From NCBI GenBank assembly GCA_021156365.1, contig JAJNDK010000005.1, positions 186,001-250,000 of the forward strand: a stretch of DNA of 64,000 bases, written 5' to 3'. Each line of letters begins with the position of its first letter. Position 1 is the first letter of the stretch. A model generated the notes under the pieces. It saw only the letters and a program-made list of their open reading frames with translations. It had not been told where the DNA came from and searched no databases. This DNA is from Bacteroidota bacterium. Its GTDB lineage: Bacteria > Bacteroidota > Bacteroidia > B-17B0 > Aurantibacillaceae. This document shows, piece after piece, positions 50,895-60,400 of the stretch. A program made the position numbers and the translations under genes.

Positions 50895-51893
50895 CTACAG
50901 CAAAATATTGTTCTGTGCTACAACAGGAAAAGGAATGTCTTCTTCATCCAGCATCTCGCGCAAGTCGATCTCTATTGTGCGGCTGATATTCGAAATAGGA
51001 ACATCATTCGCGCCACCTTCGAAAGGGTTTTCCGTAGATTCACCAATGCGTTCCATCAGGTAAAAAACCCATCCCACTACCAGCGAGCAGGGAACAGTGA
51101 ACCAGATAAATTCTTCCCCCAGGTCCTTTGTGAGCTTGCTGAATTCCTGCAGGATCCCGAATGGTAAAATCGCTACAAACAAACGAATGAACATTTGATT
51201 GATCGTTGCGAATTGGCGTGGATAAGGAAAGTTTTTGATACGTTCCGATTTGCCCTGGTGATCATATAATAGCACCAGCATCTTTTCCAGCTCTATAAAA
51301 TCGAATTCCGATATCCGGCCACTTTCCTTCAGTTCTCTCAGATGCTTCGACTGCAGACTGATCGCGTGGGTGGCCCTGTTTTTTTTAGAAAGGATATAGG
51401 TTAATTCTTCCTTGCTCAGTAATTTTTTCAATTCTTCTTCCAATGGAATTTCTCTTTCCGGGATCTTATATATACGTGCATACTCGAGATTGCTTTTGAG
51501 AAGCATATTTTCCCATACGCGTGGTTCCCGCATCTGGTAACGAAGAGCAGTGAGCCAGGCCAAATGCCGGTATACAAGTGTTTGGATCTCTTCCTTATCT
51601 GCCTTCACCGTATCTTTCACCAGAATACCCCAGGCACGACTTGAATTAATAATGCCTCCCCAGATCTGCCGTGCTTCCCACAATCTGTTGTAGGTTTGTG
51701 TATTTTTAAACCCCACCACAAAAGCTGCGGCTGTACCTACAAGCGCTATCGCCACCCAGGGAATGACCAGCCATCGTATATCCAAAAAATAATAAAGTGC
51801 AGTAGGGATGAAAGCTACGATAGCGAAATAATAAATATCCCGGCGGGTCCAGTAGATAACTTCCGATAATTGAAAACGTCTTCCTGCGTGCAT
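50895..51893 (-). CDS. Bestrophin-family ion channel
   Basis: The 332-residue protein has the bestrophin/RFP-TM (YneE) pattern: N-terminal amphipathic part (FQLSEVIYWTRRDIYYFAIVAFIPTALYYFLD), a second helix (WLVIPWVAIALVGTAAAFVVGFKNTQTYNRLWEAR) and the signature IWGGIINSSRAWGI. Two further helices lie at about 240-285. Bacterial members form pentameric channels in the inner membrane; selectivity (anion or cation) cannot be told here. It probably begins a transcript that continues into the GT4 gene. Confidence 0.9.
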   Translation of the reverse strand: MHAGRRFQLSEVIYWTRRDIYYFAIVAFIPTALYYFLDIRWLVIPWVAIALVGTAAAFVVGFKNTQTYNRLWEARQIWGGIINSSRAWGILVKDTVKADKEEIQTLVYRHLAWLTALRYQMREPRVWENMLLKSNLEYARIYKIPEREIPLEEELKKLLSKEELTYILSKKNRATHAISLQSKHLRELKESGRISEFDFIELEKMLVLLYDHQGKSERIKNFPYPRQFATINQMFIRLFVAILPFGILQEFSKLTKDLGEEFIWFTVPCSLVVGWVFYLMERIGESTENPFEGGANDVPISNISRTIEIDLREMLDEEDIPFPVVAQNNILL

Positions 51894-51916
51894 GTTTGTT
51901 TATTGATCTTTTAAAT

Positions 51917-53197
51917 CTACATTTTTCCTACCACACACTCGATCAGGTCTTTTTCCTGCAAATATTTGTTGGCCATGTCTTTCAGCTCAGCGGCTGTTAC
52001 ATTTTGTACTGCTTTGAAATATTTGTCGAAATAATCATATCCAAGCCCGAATTCCCAAATGGCCTTGAACTTATCGGCCAATGAAAACGGACCTTCCACA
52101 CTGCGCAGGAATTGCCCAAGGATATAGTTCTTCACCAACTCCAGCTCTTCTTCTCCTATCGGCTCTTCACGCAATCTTTTTATTTCGTGATAGATTTCTT
52201 TCAGTGCATCCTTTGTTACATCCGTGCCCACTTCCGTAGAAATGAAAAAATATCCGTCACGCACCAGTGAGGCAAGGCCTGATCCAATACCATACGTGTA
52301 GCCTTTGTCTTCCCGGATGTTGGCCATCAGCCTCGATCCGAAATAGCCTCCAAGGATCGTATTGAGTACCTGGAATTTGAAATAATCCGGGTGTGTTTTA
52401 TTGAACAATAAACGTCCTACACGGATAGCAGATTGGATAGCATCTTCCTTCAGTATAAAATGCTTTTGCTGAGGTGTTGGCGCCGCCGCAATATCTCCTT
52501 TTTGTACGATGTTCCCATTGCCCCAGTCCGACTTACCAAAATGTTGGTTCAGCAGTTCCATCAGGTTTGGCGGCAACCAGCCGGAAACAACGATGGTGCA
52601 ATTCTTTGAGTGATAATGACTACTGTAAAAATCAGTCACCTGCTGCAGGGACACTTCGTCGAAATTCTCCGTTTTTACATCAATGCCGTACGGGTGTTTT
52701 TCGCCAAACAATAATTCATTGAAACGACGGCGTGCCAGCACACTTACCTTCTGTGAATTCACCAAGTGTTTTTGCTTTTTATTCGAAAGCAATATATCAA
52801 GCTCGGTTTTCGGAAAAACAGGGTTCTTGATCACATCCTCCACAAACACGATCGTTTGATCAAGGTATTTATTGAGACTGTATAAGGTAAAATGTGCGAA
52901 ATCCTGGTCAACCCCGCATTCGAAAAAAGAGCCGTAAAAATCGATGCTGTCGGAGATCTGATCGGCCGTGCGGGTTTTTGTTCCTGTTTCGGCCAGGTTG
53001 TTGGCAGAAGAAGCAATCAAGGGATGCTCCTGGTAATACATCCCGGCTTTGAATAAAAACTCGATGCGTGTTAATGCCTGACTGCCTGCATCTATCGAAT
53101 AGACATCTATTCCATTGTCGAGCGTTTGTTTTTTTGCCTGAATGATCTCTATACTGTCTATCGTGTTAAAACCCGGTGCTTCCGTTCTGTTTAGCAT
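51917..53197 (-). CDS. M16 family peptidase-like protein without zinc-binding motif
   Basis: The 426-residue protein has the two-domain M16 fold (LTRIEFLFKAGMYYQEHPLIASSANNLAETGTK, and in the second half EDKGYTYGIGSGLASLVRDGYFFIS). At the place of the HxxEH zinc motif it has SSANNLAE, so it cannot bind zinc and is the inactive partner of a heterodimer. The R/Y pair that binds substrate in the C-terminal half (DKGYTYGIGS) is kept. The active partner is at 54172-55410, with a coaD-like gene between them; all three lie in one minus-strand operon with gaps of 14 and 6 bases. Confidence 0.9.
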   Translation of the reverse strand: MLNRTEAPGFNTIDSIEIIQAKKQTLDNGIDVYSIDAGSQALTRIEFLFKAGMYYQEHPLIASSANNLAETGTKTRTADQISDSIDFYGSFFECGVDQDFAHFTLYSLNKYLDQTIVFVEDVIKNPVFPKTELDILLSNKKQKHLVNSQKVSVLARRRFNELLFGEKHPYGIDVKTENFDEVSLQQVTDFYSSHYHSKNCTIVVSGWLPPNLMELLNQHFGKSDWGNGNIVQKGDIAAAPTPQQKHFILKEDAIQSAIRVGRLLFNKTHPDYFKFQVLNTILGGYFGSRLMANIREDKGYTYGIGSGLASLVRDGYFFISTEVGTDVTKDALKEIYHEIKRLREEPIGEEELELVKNYILGQFLRSVEGPFSLADKFKAIWEFGLGYDYFDKYFKAVQNVTAAELKDMANKYLQEKDLIECVVGKM

Positions 53198-53211
53198 ATG
53201 CTGAATAAAAT

Positions 53212-54165
53212 TTAGTCCAATAAATAATTCTGATGTTTGTTGTATTTCTCTAATGTTCGGATACCGGAAGAGCTGATGTGCTCAAACTCTTTGTCGCAGA
53301 ACACACTTACTATTTTTATACCGGGCTTCAATTCCTGGATGTACCTGTACTGGTTTTGCTCGTATTGAAAATCCGTAGAATTACGGAGCCCGCGTATCAC
53401 AACCACATCATAGCTTAATGAGTCCACGAAATCGGTTACCAGACCTTCGTATTCCATCATCTGCCTGTTTTGTATGGTACGCGGAATATCCCAGGTACGT
53501 GCATTTTTATCCGGATTTTTCCCGAATGCAATGATCACCTTGTCAAAAATATGTTCCGCCTTTTGCAACACATTGTAATGCCCTTTGTGAAAAGGATTGA
53601 AGCTTCCGGGGAAAACGGCAATGGTAGGCTGCACGTGTTGTACGTGTGCGATCAGTCTGTCCAGTTTTCCGTCTTTATTAAATTTTTGCAGGATCTCGAT
53701 CCGTTTCGGCTTATACTCTTTATAATCAACAAACTGAAATTCCTTAAAGATCTGCTTTTCGTATTCGAAGAGCTTATCATCACTTTCATTAAATATGTTC
53801 AGATCTGCATCGATAAACAGCTGCGATTTTTCGCTGGATGCTTTGTGCGTTTTGGTATCGAGAATAAGCTGATAGATATTCTTTATTTTATCTTCGCTCA
53901 GCTTTGAACCGGCTGCTTCTGTTTTGAAGAGTTTTGCCGAATCTTCCTCATTCGTTGCTGAATTCGGATCATAAATAATATCGTGAAAAATCGTTGTCAG
54001 GAACAACTCATCATCGTTGAGCAGGTTTTGCTTTTCGAGCAATTGCAGTATATACAGAATATGCGCCTCCGTATGGTAATACCGGTGATGCTCATGGTAC
54101 CTGTTGACCGATTGTGAGTCGAAACCCAATTCTTTCAGCCTGTTCTTTATATACTGAATATCCAT
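53212..54165 (-). CDS. coaD: HD-domain phosphohydrolase fused to phosphopantetheine adenylyltransferase
   Basis: The 317-residue protein has two domains. Residues 1 to about 175 are a predicted metal-dependent HD hydrolase (COG4339 type): YYHTEAH (H31, H35), FHDIIYDP (H61, D62) and a downstream Asp119/Asp121. Residues 181-317 are CoaD: the nucleotidyltransferase signature FPGSFNPFHKGH (185-196), IRGLRNSTDFQYE (258-269) and ISSSGIR (297-303). CoaD makes dephospho-CoA from 4'-phosphopantetheine and ATP. The C-terminal part after ISSS is only about 17 residues, shorter than in E. coli CoaD. The HD domain could act on a nucleotide or CoA-related phosphate; that is a guess. Confidence 0.88.
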   Translation of the reverse strand: MDIQYIKNRLKELGFDSQSVNRYHEHHRYYHTEAHILYILQLLEKQNLLNDDELFLTTIFHDIIYDPNSATNEEDSAKLFKTEAAGSKLSEDKIKNIYQLILDTKTHKASSEKSQLFIDADLNIFNESDDKLFEYEKQIFKEFQFVDYKEYKPKRIEILQKFNKDGKLDRLIAHVQHVQPTIAVFPGSFNPFHKGHYNVLQKAEHIFDKVIIAFGKNPDKNARTWDIPRTIQNRQMMEYEGLVTDFVDSLSYDVVVIRGLRNSTDFQYEQNQYRYIQELKPGIKIVSVFCDKEFEHISSSGIRTLEKYNKHQNYLLD

Positions 54166-54171
54166 TCCCGT

Positions 54172-55410
54172 TTATTTTTTTGCGAGGTAATACAGTGTAG
54201 AGCAATTATTTTTATCCAGTACTTCCCTGGCTACATTACGAATATCTTCTGCAGTCACTGCCACGTATTTGTCGATCTCCGTATTGATAAGACCTGCACT
54301 TCCCAATAGCTCCGATATGGCAAGGTTAGTGGCCTTTGTCATAATATCCATTTCGGAAAAGGTTAGTGACGACTCCACTTTATTCTTGCATTTCTGTAGC
54401 TCTGTATCTCCTACCGGTTCCATCCGCATTTTTTCCAATTCATCTTCAATGGCACGCTCGGCCACTTCCATCGTAATACCCGGATTTAATTTGCCGGTAA
54501 CAACAAAAAGGCCTTTGTCCATATCCCCATTCACGTAGGCATTCACATCCGAGAACAACTGTTTTTCTTTTATCAGCGTTTTATACAGACGCGATGAATT
54601 CCCTCTCGACAATACGTCCGACAACAGATCGGTGGCCTGGTATTCTTTATCATAACGCGAGCACATGTGATAAGCCTTGTAAATGCTATTGATCGGCACA
54701 TCGCCTTCCACTGTCATTGACCTTGCTTCCGTTTGTTTAGGCTCTACCGGCAATACACGTTTTGGCTTTTCCACGAATGGAATCGGCTCAAACCATTTCT
54801 CCGCCAGCTCTTTTACTTTCGATGTTTCGATACTCCCGGTAACTACAAGTATGGCATTGGAAGGGCTGTAATGCTTTTTGAAAAAATCTTTTACATCTTC
54901 CATCGTCGCCTGCTCAATGTGGGCTATTTCTTTCCCTATCGTTGCCCATTTGTAAGGGTGGTCTCTGTACGCCAAAGGCCTGAGCTTCAGCCATACATCA
55001 CCATAAGGCTGATTCAGATAACGCTGCTTGAATTCCTCGATCACCACACTGCGCTGCACTTCAAGACTTTTTTCAGAAAACCCAAGGCTGAGCATACGGT
55101 CGCTTTCCAGCCAGAAAGCCGTTTCTATATTGTTGGCAGGAAGCGTACAATAATAATTGGTAATATCATTTGTTGTGAATGCATTGTTCTCCCCGCCTAC
55201 TAGCTGCAAAGGCTCATCATAATTGGGAATATTGATGCTCCCGCCAAACATAAGGTGCTCGAACAGATGTGCAAACCCTGTTTTGTTCTCATCTTCATCG
55301 CGTGCTCCCACATCATATAAGATATTCACACACACCATCGGTGTCGATTTGTCGGTGTGAACTATCACTTTCAATCCGTTCTTCAGGGTAAAATCGTCGT
55401 ATTTAATCAT
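54172..55410 (-). CDS. M16 family zinc peptidase (active subunit)
   Basis: The 412-residue protein has the inverted zinc motif HLFEH (H48, E51, H52) in GFAHLFEHLMFGGS, with the third ligand in the downstream acidic helix (VVIEEFKQRYLNQPYG). The C-terminal half (NSIYKAYHMCSRYDKEY, SRGNSSRLYKTLIKEKQLFSD) completes an M16B subunit. No signal peptide is visible, so it is predicted cytosolic, where M16B pairs degrade peptides. It begins at the ATG 55410 because the family starts just there; the -7 element TACATTTG ends only 4 bases before it, implying a nearly leaderless mRNA. Confidence 0.93.
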   Translation of the reverse strand: MIKYDDFTLKNGLKVIVHTDKSTPMVCVNILYDVGARDEDENKTGFAHLFEHLMFGGSINIPNYDEPLQLVGGENNAFTTNDITNYYCTLPANNIETAFWLESDRMLSLGFSEKSLEVQRSVVIEEFKQRYLNQPYGDVWLKLRPLAYRDHPYKWATIGKEIAHIEQATMEDVKDFFKKHYSPSNAILVVTGSIETSKVKELAEKWFEPIPFVEKPKRVLPVEPKQTEARSMTVEGDVPINSIYKAYHMCSRYDKEYQATDLLSDVLSRGNSSRLYKTLIKEKQLFSDVNAYVNGDMDKGLFVVTGKLNPGITMEVAERAIEDELEKMRMEPVGDTELQKCKNKVESSLTFSEMDIMTKATNLAISELLGSAGLINTEIDKYVAVTAEDIRNVAREVLDKNNCSTLYYLAKK

Positions 55411-55414
55411 AAAG

Positions 55415-55422
55415 CAAATGTA
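55415..55422 (-). promoter_or_regulatory. -7 element for the M16/coaD operon
   Basis: Minus-strand TACATTTG separated from the start codon by 4 bases. No TTTG at the -33 position. Confidence 0.45.
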
Positions 55423-55468
55423 AGCAAAAAGCCTTGGTTCCGGAGGTCAATAAAAGCATGAAAATAGC

Positions 55469-55476
55469 TATCTTTG
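55469..55476 (+). promoter_or_regulatory. -7 element for the PD40 protein gene
   Basis: TATCTTTG, 19 bases before the ATG at 55496, in the 85-base divergent gap with the M16 operon. Confidence 0.45.
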
Positions 55477-55495
55477 CGCAAATTGCGAAATTGTT

Positions 55496-56539
55496 ATGTA
55501 CAGACTACTGCTCTTATTTTTAATCCCTGTTTTTAGTTTTTCCCAAAGTACCGAAACCAACGAGAAACATCTTAAGAACCTCAAACAACTGACCTTTGGG
55601 GGAGACAATGCCGAAGCTTATTTCAGCCCCAATGGAAAATTTCTTTCGTTCCAGAGCAACAATGCAAAATGGGGATTGAAATGCGATCAGATCTTTAACC
55701 TGGACATTAAAAAAGCCATGAAAGACAGTACGTACAAGCCACCTGCCATCAGCAACCTCGAAGGAAGGACTACCTGCTCTTATTACCTGCCGGGCAATAA
55801 ACAAATACTGTTCGCTTCCACCCATCTGGCGGCAAAGGACTGCCCGCCGGTGCCGGAGATAAAAGGAAAATACCTCTGGGCCATCTACGACAGCTATGAT
55901 ATTTTTGTAGCAGACCTCAGCGGGAAGATCGTAAAACAGCTTACAGCAGAAAAAGGCTATGATGCAGAAGCAACGGTATCCCCGAAAGGCGATAAGGTCG
56001 TATTTACTTCCACCCGTAGCGGAGATCTGGAATTGTGGACAATGAATATAGACGGTAGTAATCCGGTGCAGATAACAGATGAGCTTGGATATGACGGCGG
56101 GGCTTTCTTTTCGCCGGATGGAAAAAAATTAGTGTTCCGCTCTTCCCGGCCTAAAACGGAAGAAGAAATAAAAGACTATAAGGAACTATTGGCGCAGGGC
56201 CTTGTGGCTCCAACCAATATGGAAATTTATGTGTGTGATGTGGACGGAAAAAACAAAAAACAGGTTACAAGTCTCGGGAAGGCAAACTGGGCTCCGTTCT
56301 TTCACCCTTCCGGGAAAAAGATCATTTTTTCCAGCAATCATCATTCAAAAAAAGGATACGATTTTCAATTGTTCATGATCAACCTGGATGGAACAGGTCT
56401 GGAGCAGATCACGAATAAAAGTATTTTCAATGCATTCCCGATGTTTTCTCCAGATGGCAAAAAGCTGGTATTCTCTTCCAACCGTGATAACGGAGGCACC
56501 AGAGACACCAATCTGTTTATTGCCGACTGGCAGGATTAA
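55496..56539 (+). CDS. Periplasmic TolB-like beta-propeller (PD40) protein
   Basis: The 347-residue protein has a signal peptide (MYRLLLLFLIPVFSFSQ) and about six PD40/WD40-like blades with the characteristic motif SPDGKKLVFSSNR: AYFSPNGKFLSFQSNNA, TVSPKGDKVVFTSTRSG, FFSPDGKKLVFRSSRP, FHPSGKKIIFSSNHH and FSPDGKKLVFSSNRD. TolB in Proteobacteria works with the Tol-Pal envelope system, but this protein lacks TolB's N-terminal domain; Bacteroidota have many such single-propeller proteins of unknown role. It is followed by a GT2 gene after 12 bases. Confidence 0.85.
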   Translation: MYRLLLLFLIPVFSFSQSTETNEKHLKNLKQLTFGGDNAEAYFSPNGKFLSFQSNNAKWGLKCDQIFNLDIKKAMKDSTYKPPAISNLEGRTTCSYYLPGNKQILFASTHLAAKDCPPVPEIKGKYLWAIYDSYDIFVADLSGKIVKQLTAEKGYDAEATVSPKGDKVVFTSTRSGDLELWTMNIDGSNPVQITDELGYDGGAFFSPDGKKLVFRSSRPKTEEEIKDYKELLAQGLVAPTNMEIYVCDVDGKNKKQVTSLGKANWAPFFHPSGKKIIFSSNHHSKKGYDFQLFMINLDGTGLEQITNKSIFNAFPMFSPDGKKLVFSSNRDNGGTRDTNLFIADWQD

Positions 56540-56551
56540 ACGATTCTACTG

Positions 56552-57298
56552 ATGAAAATATCCGTCATAACCACTACATTCAACAGCGCTTCTACCATAG
56601 AAGATACGCTGAAGTCGGTTATAGAGCAGGATCATGCGGATATCGAATACATCATCATCGATGGCCTGTCGAAAGACAACACACTTGAAATAGTGAGCAG
56701 ATATAAAGACCGGATAGCAAAAATAATTTCCGAAAAAGACAAAGGTATTTATGATGCGCTGAACAAGGGGATTCAGGCTGCCAGCGGAGATGTGATCGCT
56801 CTGCTGCATTCCGATGATTTTTATATTGACAAGAACGTCCTCAGTAAAGTGGCCAGGGCTTTTGAAAACGCCAATACAGACAGTGTATACGGTGATCTGT
56901 ATTATGTCGACAAAGACGATACAAACAAGATAGTCCGCAAATGGATCTCGGGAAAATACAAAGCGGGAATGTTCCTGAATGGCTGGATGCCCCCACATCC
57001 TGCTTTTTTTGTGCGAAGATCGGTTTATGAAAAATACGGATTGTTCAATCTGCAGTTCCGATCGGCTGCCGACTATGAGCTGATGCTCCGTTTCCTGCAC
57101 AAGTATAAAATAAGCACTGCCTATATCAATGAATACCTGGTAAAAATGCGTACCGGTGGGCAAAGTAACGCTTCCGTAAAGAACAGGGTAAAAGCCAACC
57201 AGGAAGACCGTGAAGCCTGGGTAGTAAATGGCCTGAAACCGCGGTTCTACACACTCACTTTTAAGCCACTACGAAAGATCATCCAGTTCATCCGCTAA
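56552..57298 (+). CDS. Glycosyltransferase family 2
   Basis: The 248-residue protein begins MKISVITTTFNSASTIEDTLKS, the standard start of GT2 (GT-A fold) transferases. The DxD-type metal site is in LHSDDFYI (about 86-93), and the block ADYELMLRFLHKYKI is the acceptor region. It resembles WcaA/WfgS-type enzymes that build polysaccharide or O-antigen repeat units at the cytoplasmic membrane surface. It lacks membrane helices. It shares a short gap with the PD40 gene; sugar specificity is unknown. Confidence 0.9.
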   Translation: MKISVITTTFNSASTIEDTLKSVIEQDHADIEYIIIDGLSKDNTLEIVSRYKDRIAKIISEKDKGIYDALNKGIQAASGDVIALLHSDDFYIDKNVLSKVARAFENANTDSVYGDLYYVDKDDTNKIVRKWISGKYKAGMFLNGWMPPHPAFFVRRSVYEKYGLFNLQFRSAADYELMLRFLHKYKISTAYINEYLVKMRTGGQSNASVKNRVKANQEDREAWVVNGLKPRFYTLTFKPLRKIIQFIR

Positions 57299-57351
57299 AT
57301 CATTTTAGCCCTATTTTTTACCTCCGAATGATATTCTCTTTACTATGCGGA

Positions 57352-57382
57352 TTTGTTTTTTAACAAATTTTTGTTATTTTAG
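57352..57382 (+). promoter_or_regulatory. Promoter for the 1387-residue secreted protein
   Basis: TTTG at 57352-57355, 19 bases, then TATTTTAG at 57375-57382 (one or two bases off the -7 consensus). The ATG is 21 bases further on. Confidence 0.5.
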
Positions 57383-57403
57383 ATACCATTCAAATGAACC
57401 CCT

Positions 57404-60400
57404 ATGAAAAAAATTGCCCTCGCTTTTCTGAGTATCTGTTTTGTTCTTTCTGCAAAAGCTCAAACAACTTTTTGGACGGAGGACTTTAATAACGGACAAA
57501 CCGGAGCCTATCAGCTTGCCACAGGCTATACCAGCGTAAACGGGGCCTGGACAAACCAGCTCAACGGGACGCAGGGAGGTTCGTCCAATCGCTGGTATAT
57601 CAGCTCTGCCGAGTGTGGCAATGCAGCAGGCGCATGTGGCACTACCTGTACCAACGATGCTTCGCTTCACGTAGGAGCAAGGGGAATATTTTACGGAGGT
57701 GCTTCTTACAATGCCGGTGGTCTTGGGAACGTAACGACTGATATTACAGCTCTTTCTCCGGTTATCAACTGTACGGGTTATTCTACGATCACATTAAGCT
57801 TTAATTATATCGGAATGGGCGAACCCTGTTTAGATAAATGTGATCTTGATATAAGCACAAATGGAGGTACCAGCTGGACCACACAACAAGCCTGCATGGT
57901 ATCAACGGTTTGCGGTAGCGGACAGGGACGTTGGACAGCTTATTCAGTAGTACTTCCTACTGCTGCTGATAACAATCCGAATGTAAGGATCGCTTTTCAC
58001 TGGATCAACAATAATAACGTTAACGGCGCCGATCCGTCTTTTGCAGTAGATGATATTACACTTTCGGTTTCTACTTCCGCTCCTGTGCCTGTAGTAACCA
58101 TTACTCCCATTGGATCAACAACCATCTGTCAGAATGCAAGCATCACACTGAATGGCAGCGCAACCAATTCACCAACTTCCTGGCAGTGGACAAGTAATCC
58201 TTCTACGGGAGTTACTTATTCCCCCGCTTCCAACAGTCAGAATGTAGGTGTTTCTTTTACTACGCCAGGAACTTATACGTTTACTTTAACTGCCACCAAT
58301 GCAGGAGGAAATGGCAGCACTACTCAAACTGTTACGGTCAATGCGACGAACCCGGTAAGTGTAGCGCTCAGCTCTATGCCTGTAACTCCTGTGTGTGACG
58401 GTACGCCCATTGTATTCCAGGCCACTCCAACGGGTGGAGGTTTATTGCCAACTTATACCTGGTTCGAAAACGGAGTGCAGGTGCAATCCGGTAATTCTCC
58501 TTTGTATAACGCTACTGCAAATGCCAATGATACTATCATTGTACAAATGACACCTTTTAATATCACCTGTCCATTACCAGCCATTGCAGTTGATACTTTT
58601 GTGATCCAGACAAATGCGCCGGTAACACCATCCGTAAGTATTTCTTCCAACCCGGCTACCTTCTGTGCAGGCACCAATGTTACCTTCACTGCAAATCCCA
58701 CGAACGGAGGCGCTGCACCAACTTATGTATGGACACTGAATGGTTTTCCTGTAGGCCTTGGGACAGATACGTATTCAAGTTCCACGCTTGCCAATAATGA
58801 TACGCTAATCGTAACAATGCTTTCCAATCAAACCTGTGTTACAGGCAATTCGGCAACTGATACTTTTGCTATACAGGTGATTCCTTCTCCTAACCTATCC
58901 GTTATCCAGGATTCGGTTTCTGTTTGTCCCGGTGCACCGGCAGTGCTTATTGCCAGCGCAACTGCGGGAAGTACCTTTTCCTGGAGCCCCGGCACGGATC
59001 TCGATCAAACAACAAACGATACGGTTGTTGCCACTATCAGCGCCAATGGTAATTATACCTATACGGTTACTGCTACTCTCGGCACCTGTGTAGAAACAGA
59101 TTCCGTAGTTGTACAGGTATCCAATAATTTAACTACCAGCATAACCGGAGCCAGCAGTGTCTGCCTCGGAGATTCCACCCAGCTGAGCGCTGCCAATGGC
59201 ACCACCTGGACCTGGTCGCCTGCAGCCGGACTGAGCTGTACCAATTGCCAGAATCCAATGGCAAGTCCTGCTACCAACACCGATTATACAGTGAACATTA
59301 CGAGTGGAGCCTGCACGGCCAGCGCCACCCATTCTCTTACAGTCAACTCTACTCCAACGAGTGTGCTCATCAGTACACCTGCTATTCCTGTTTGCGACGG
59401 CTCCACCATTGCTCTGCAGGCCACGCCTACCAATGGCGGACTGCTGCCAACCTACACCTGGTTCGAGAACGGGGTACAGATGCAATCGAATAACCTGCCG
59501 CTGTTCAACCCAACTGCCAACAACAACGATACGATCATCGTGCATATGGCATCCACTGCTACTAACTGCCCTGTGCCTGCTATTGCTATAGATACATTCG
59601 TCATTCAAACCACTGCGCCTGTAACACCGGCTGTAAATATTACCGCAAACCCTGCAACATTCTGTACAAATACAAATGTCACATTTACCGCAAATCCAAC
59701 AAACGGCGGGACACCTACCTATGTATGGACGCTGAATGGATTCCCTGTAGGTTTAGGAACTGATACCTATTCCAGCTCAACACTTGCCGATGGTGATACA
59801 CTCATCGTAAATATGCTGTCAACTCAATTTTGTACAACAGGTAATACGGCTGCAGATACTTTCGTAGTAGACATTCTGCCGTCTCCGGGTCTTACAGTTG
59901 TGCAGGGATCAACGACAATTTGTCCGGGAGGTTCTGCAACACTTATTGTAAGCGCTACGGCAGGAAGCAGTTTCAGCTGGAGCCCTGGTACGGATCTAAA
60001 TACAACTACGAACGATACCGTAATTGCAACTATCAATACACTCGGAACATATACCTATACGGTTACTTCCGCACTCGGAGCCTGCACGGAGAATCAATCT
60101 GTCACGGTAACTGTTTCCAATAACCTCACTGCTGCGATCACCGGCGGCGGCGCTGTCTGCGAAGGAAGCTCCACTACCTTAAGCGTAAATGCCGGAAGTA
60201 CCTGGTCCTGGTCGCCTGCAGCGGGCTTAAGCTGTACCAATTGCCAGAACCCTGTTGCAACACCTGGAACCAGCACGGTGTACACAGTAGATGTAACAAG
60301 CGGATCCTGCACAGCGAGCGCCACACATTCCATCACAGTGAACAGCGAGCCTGTTGTTTCCGTTGCGCCAATCAGTATCTGTTCAGGTGGCTCCGGCCAG

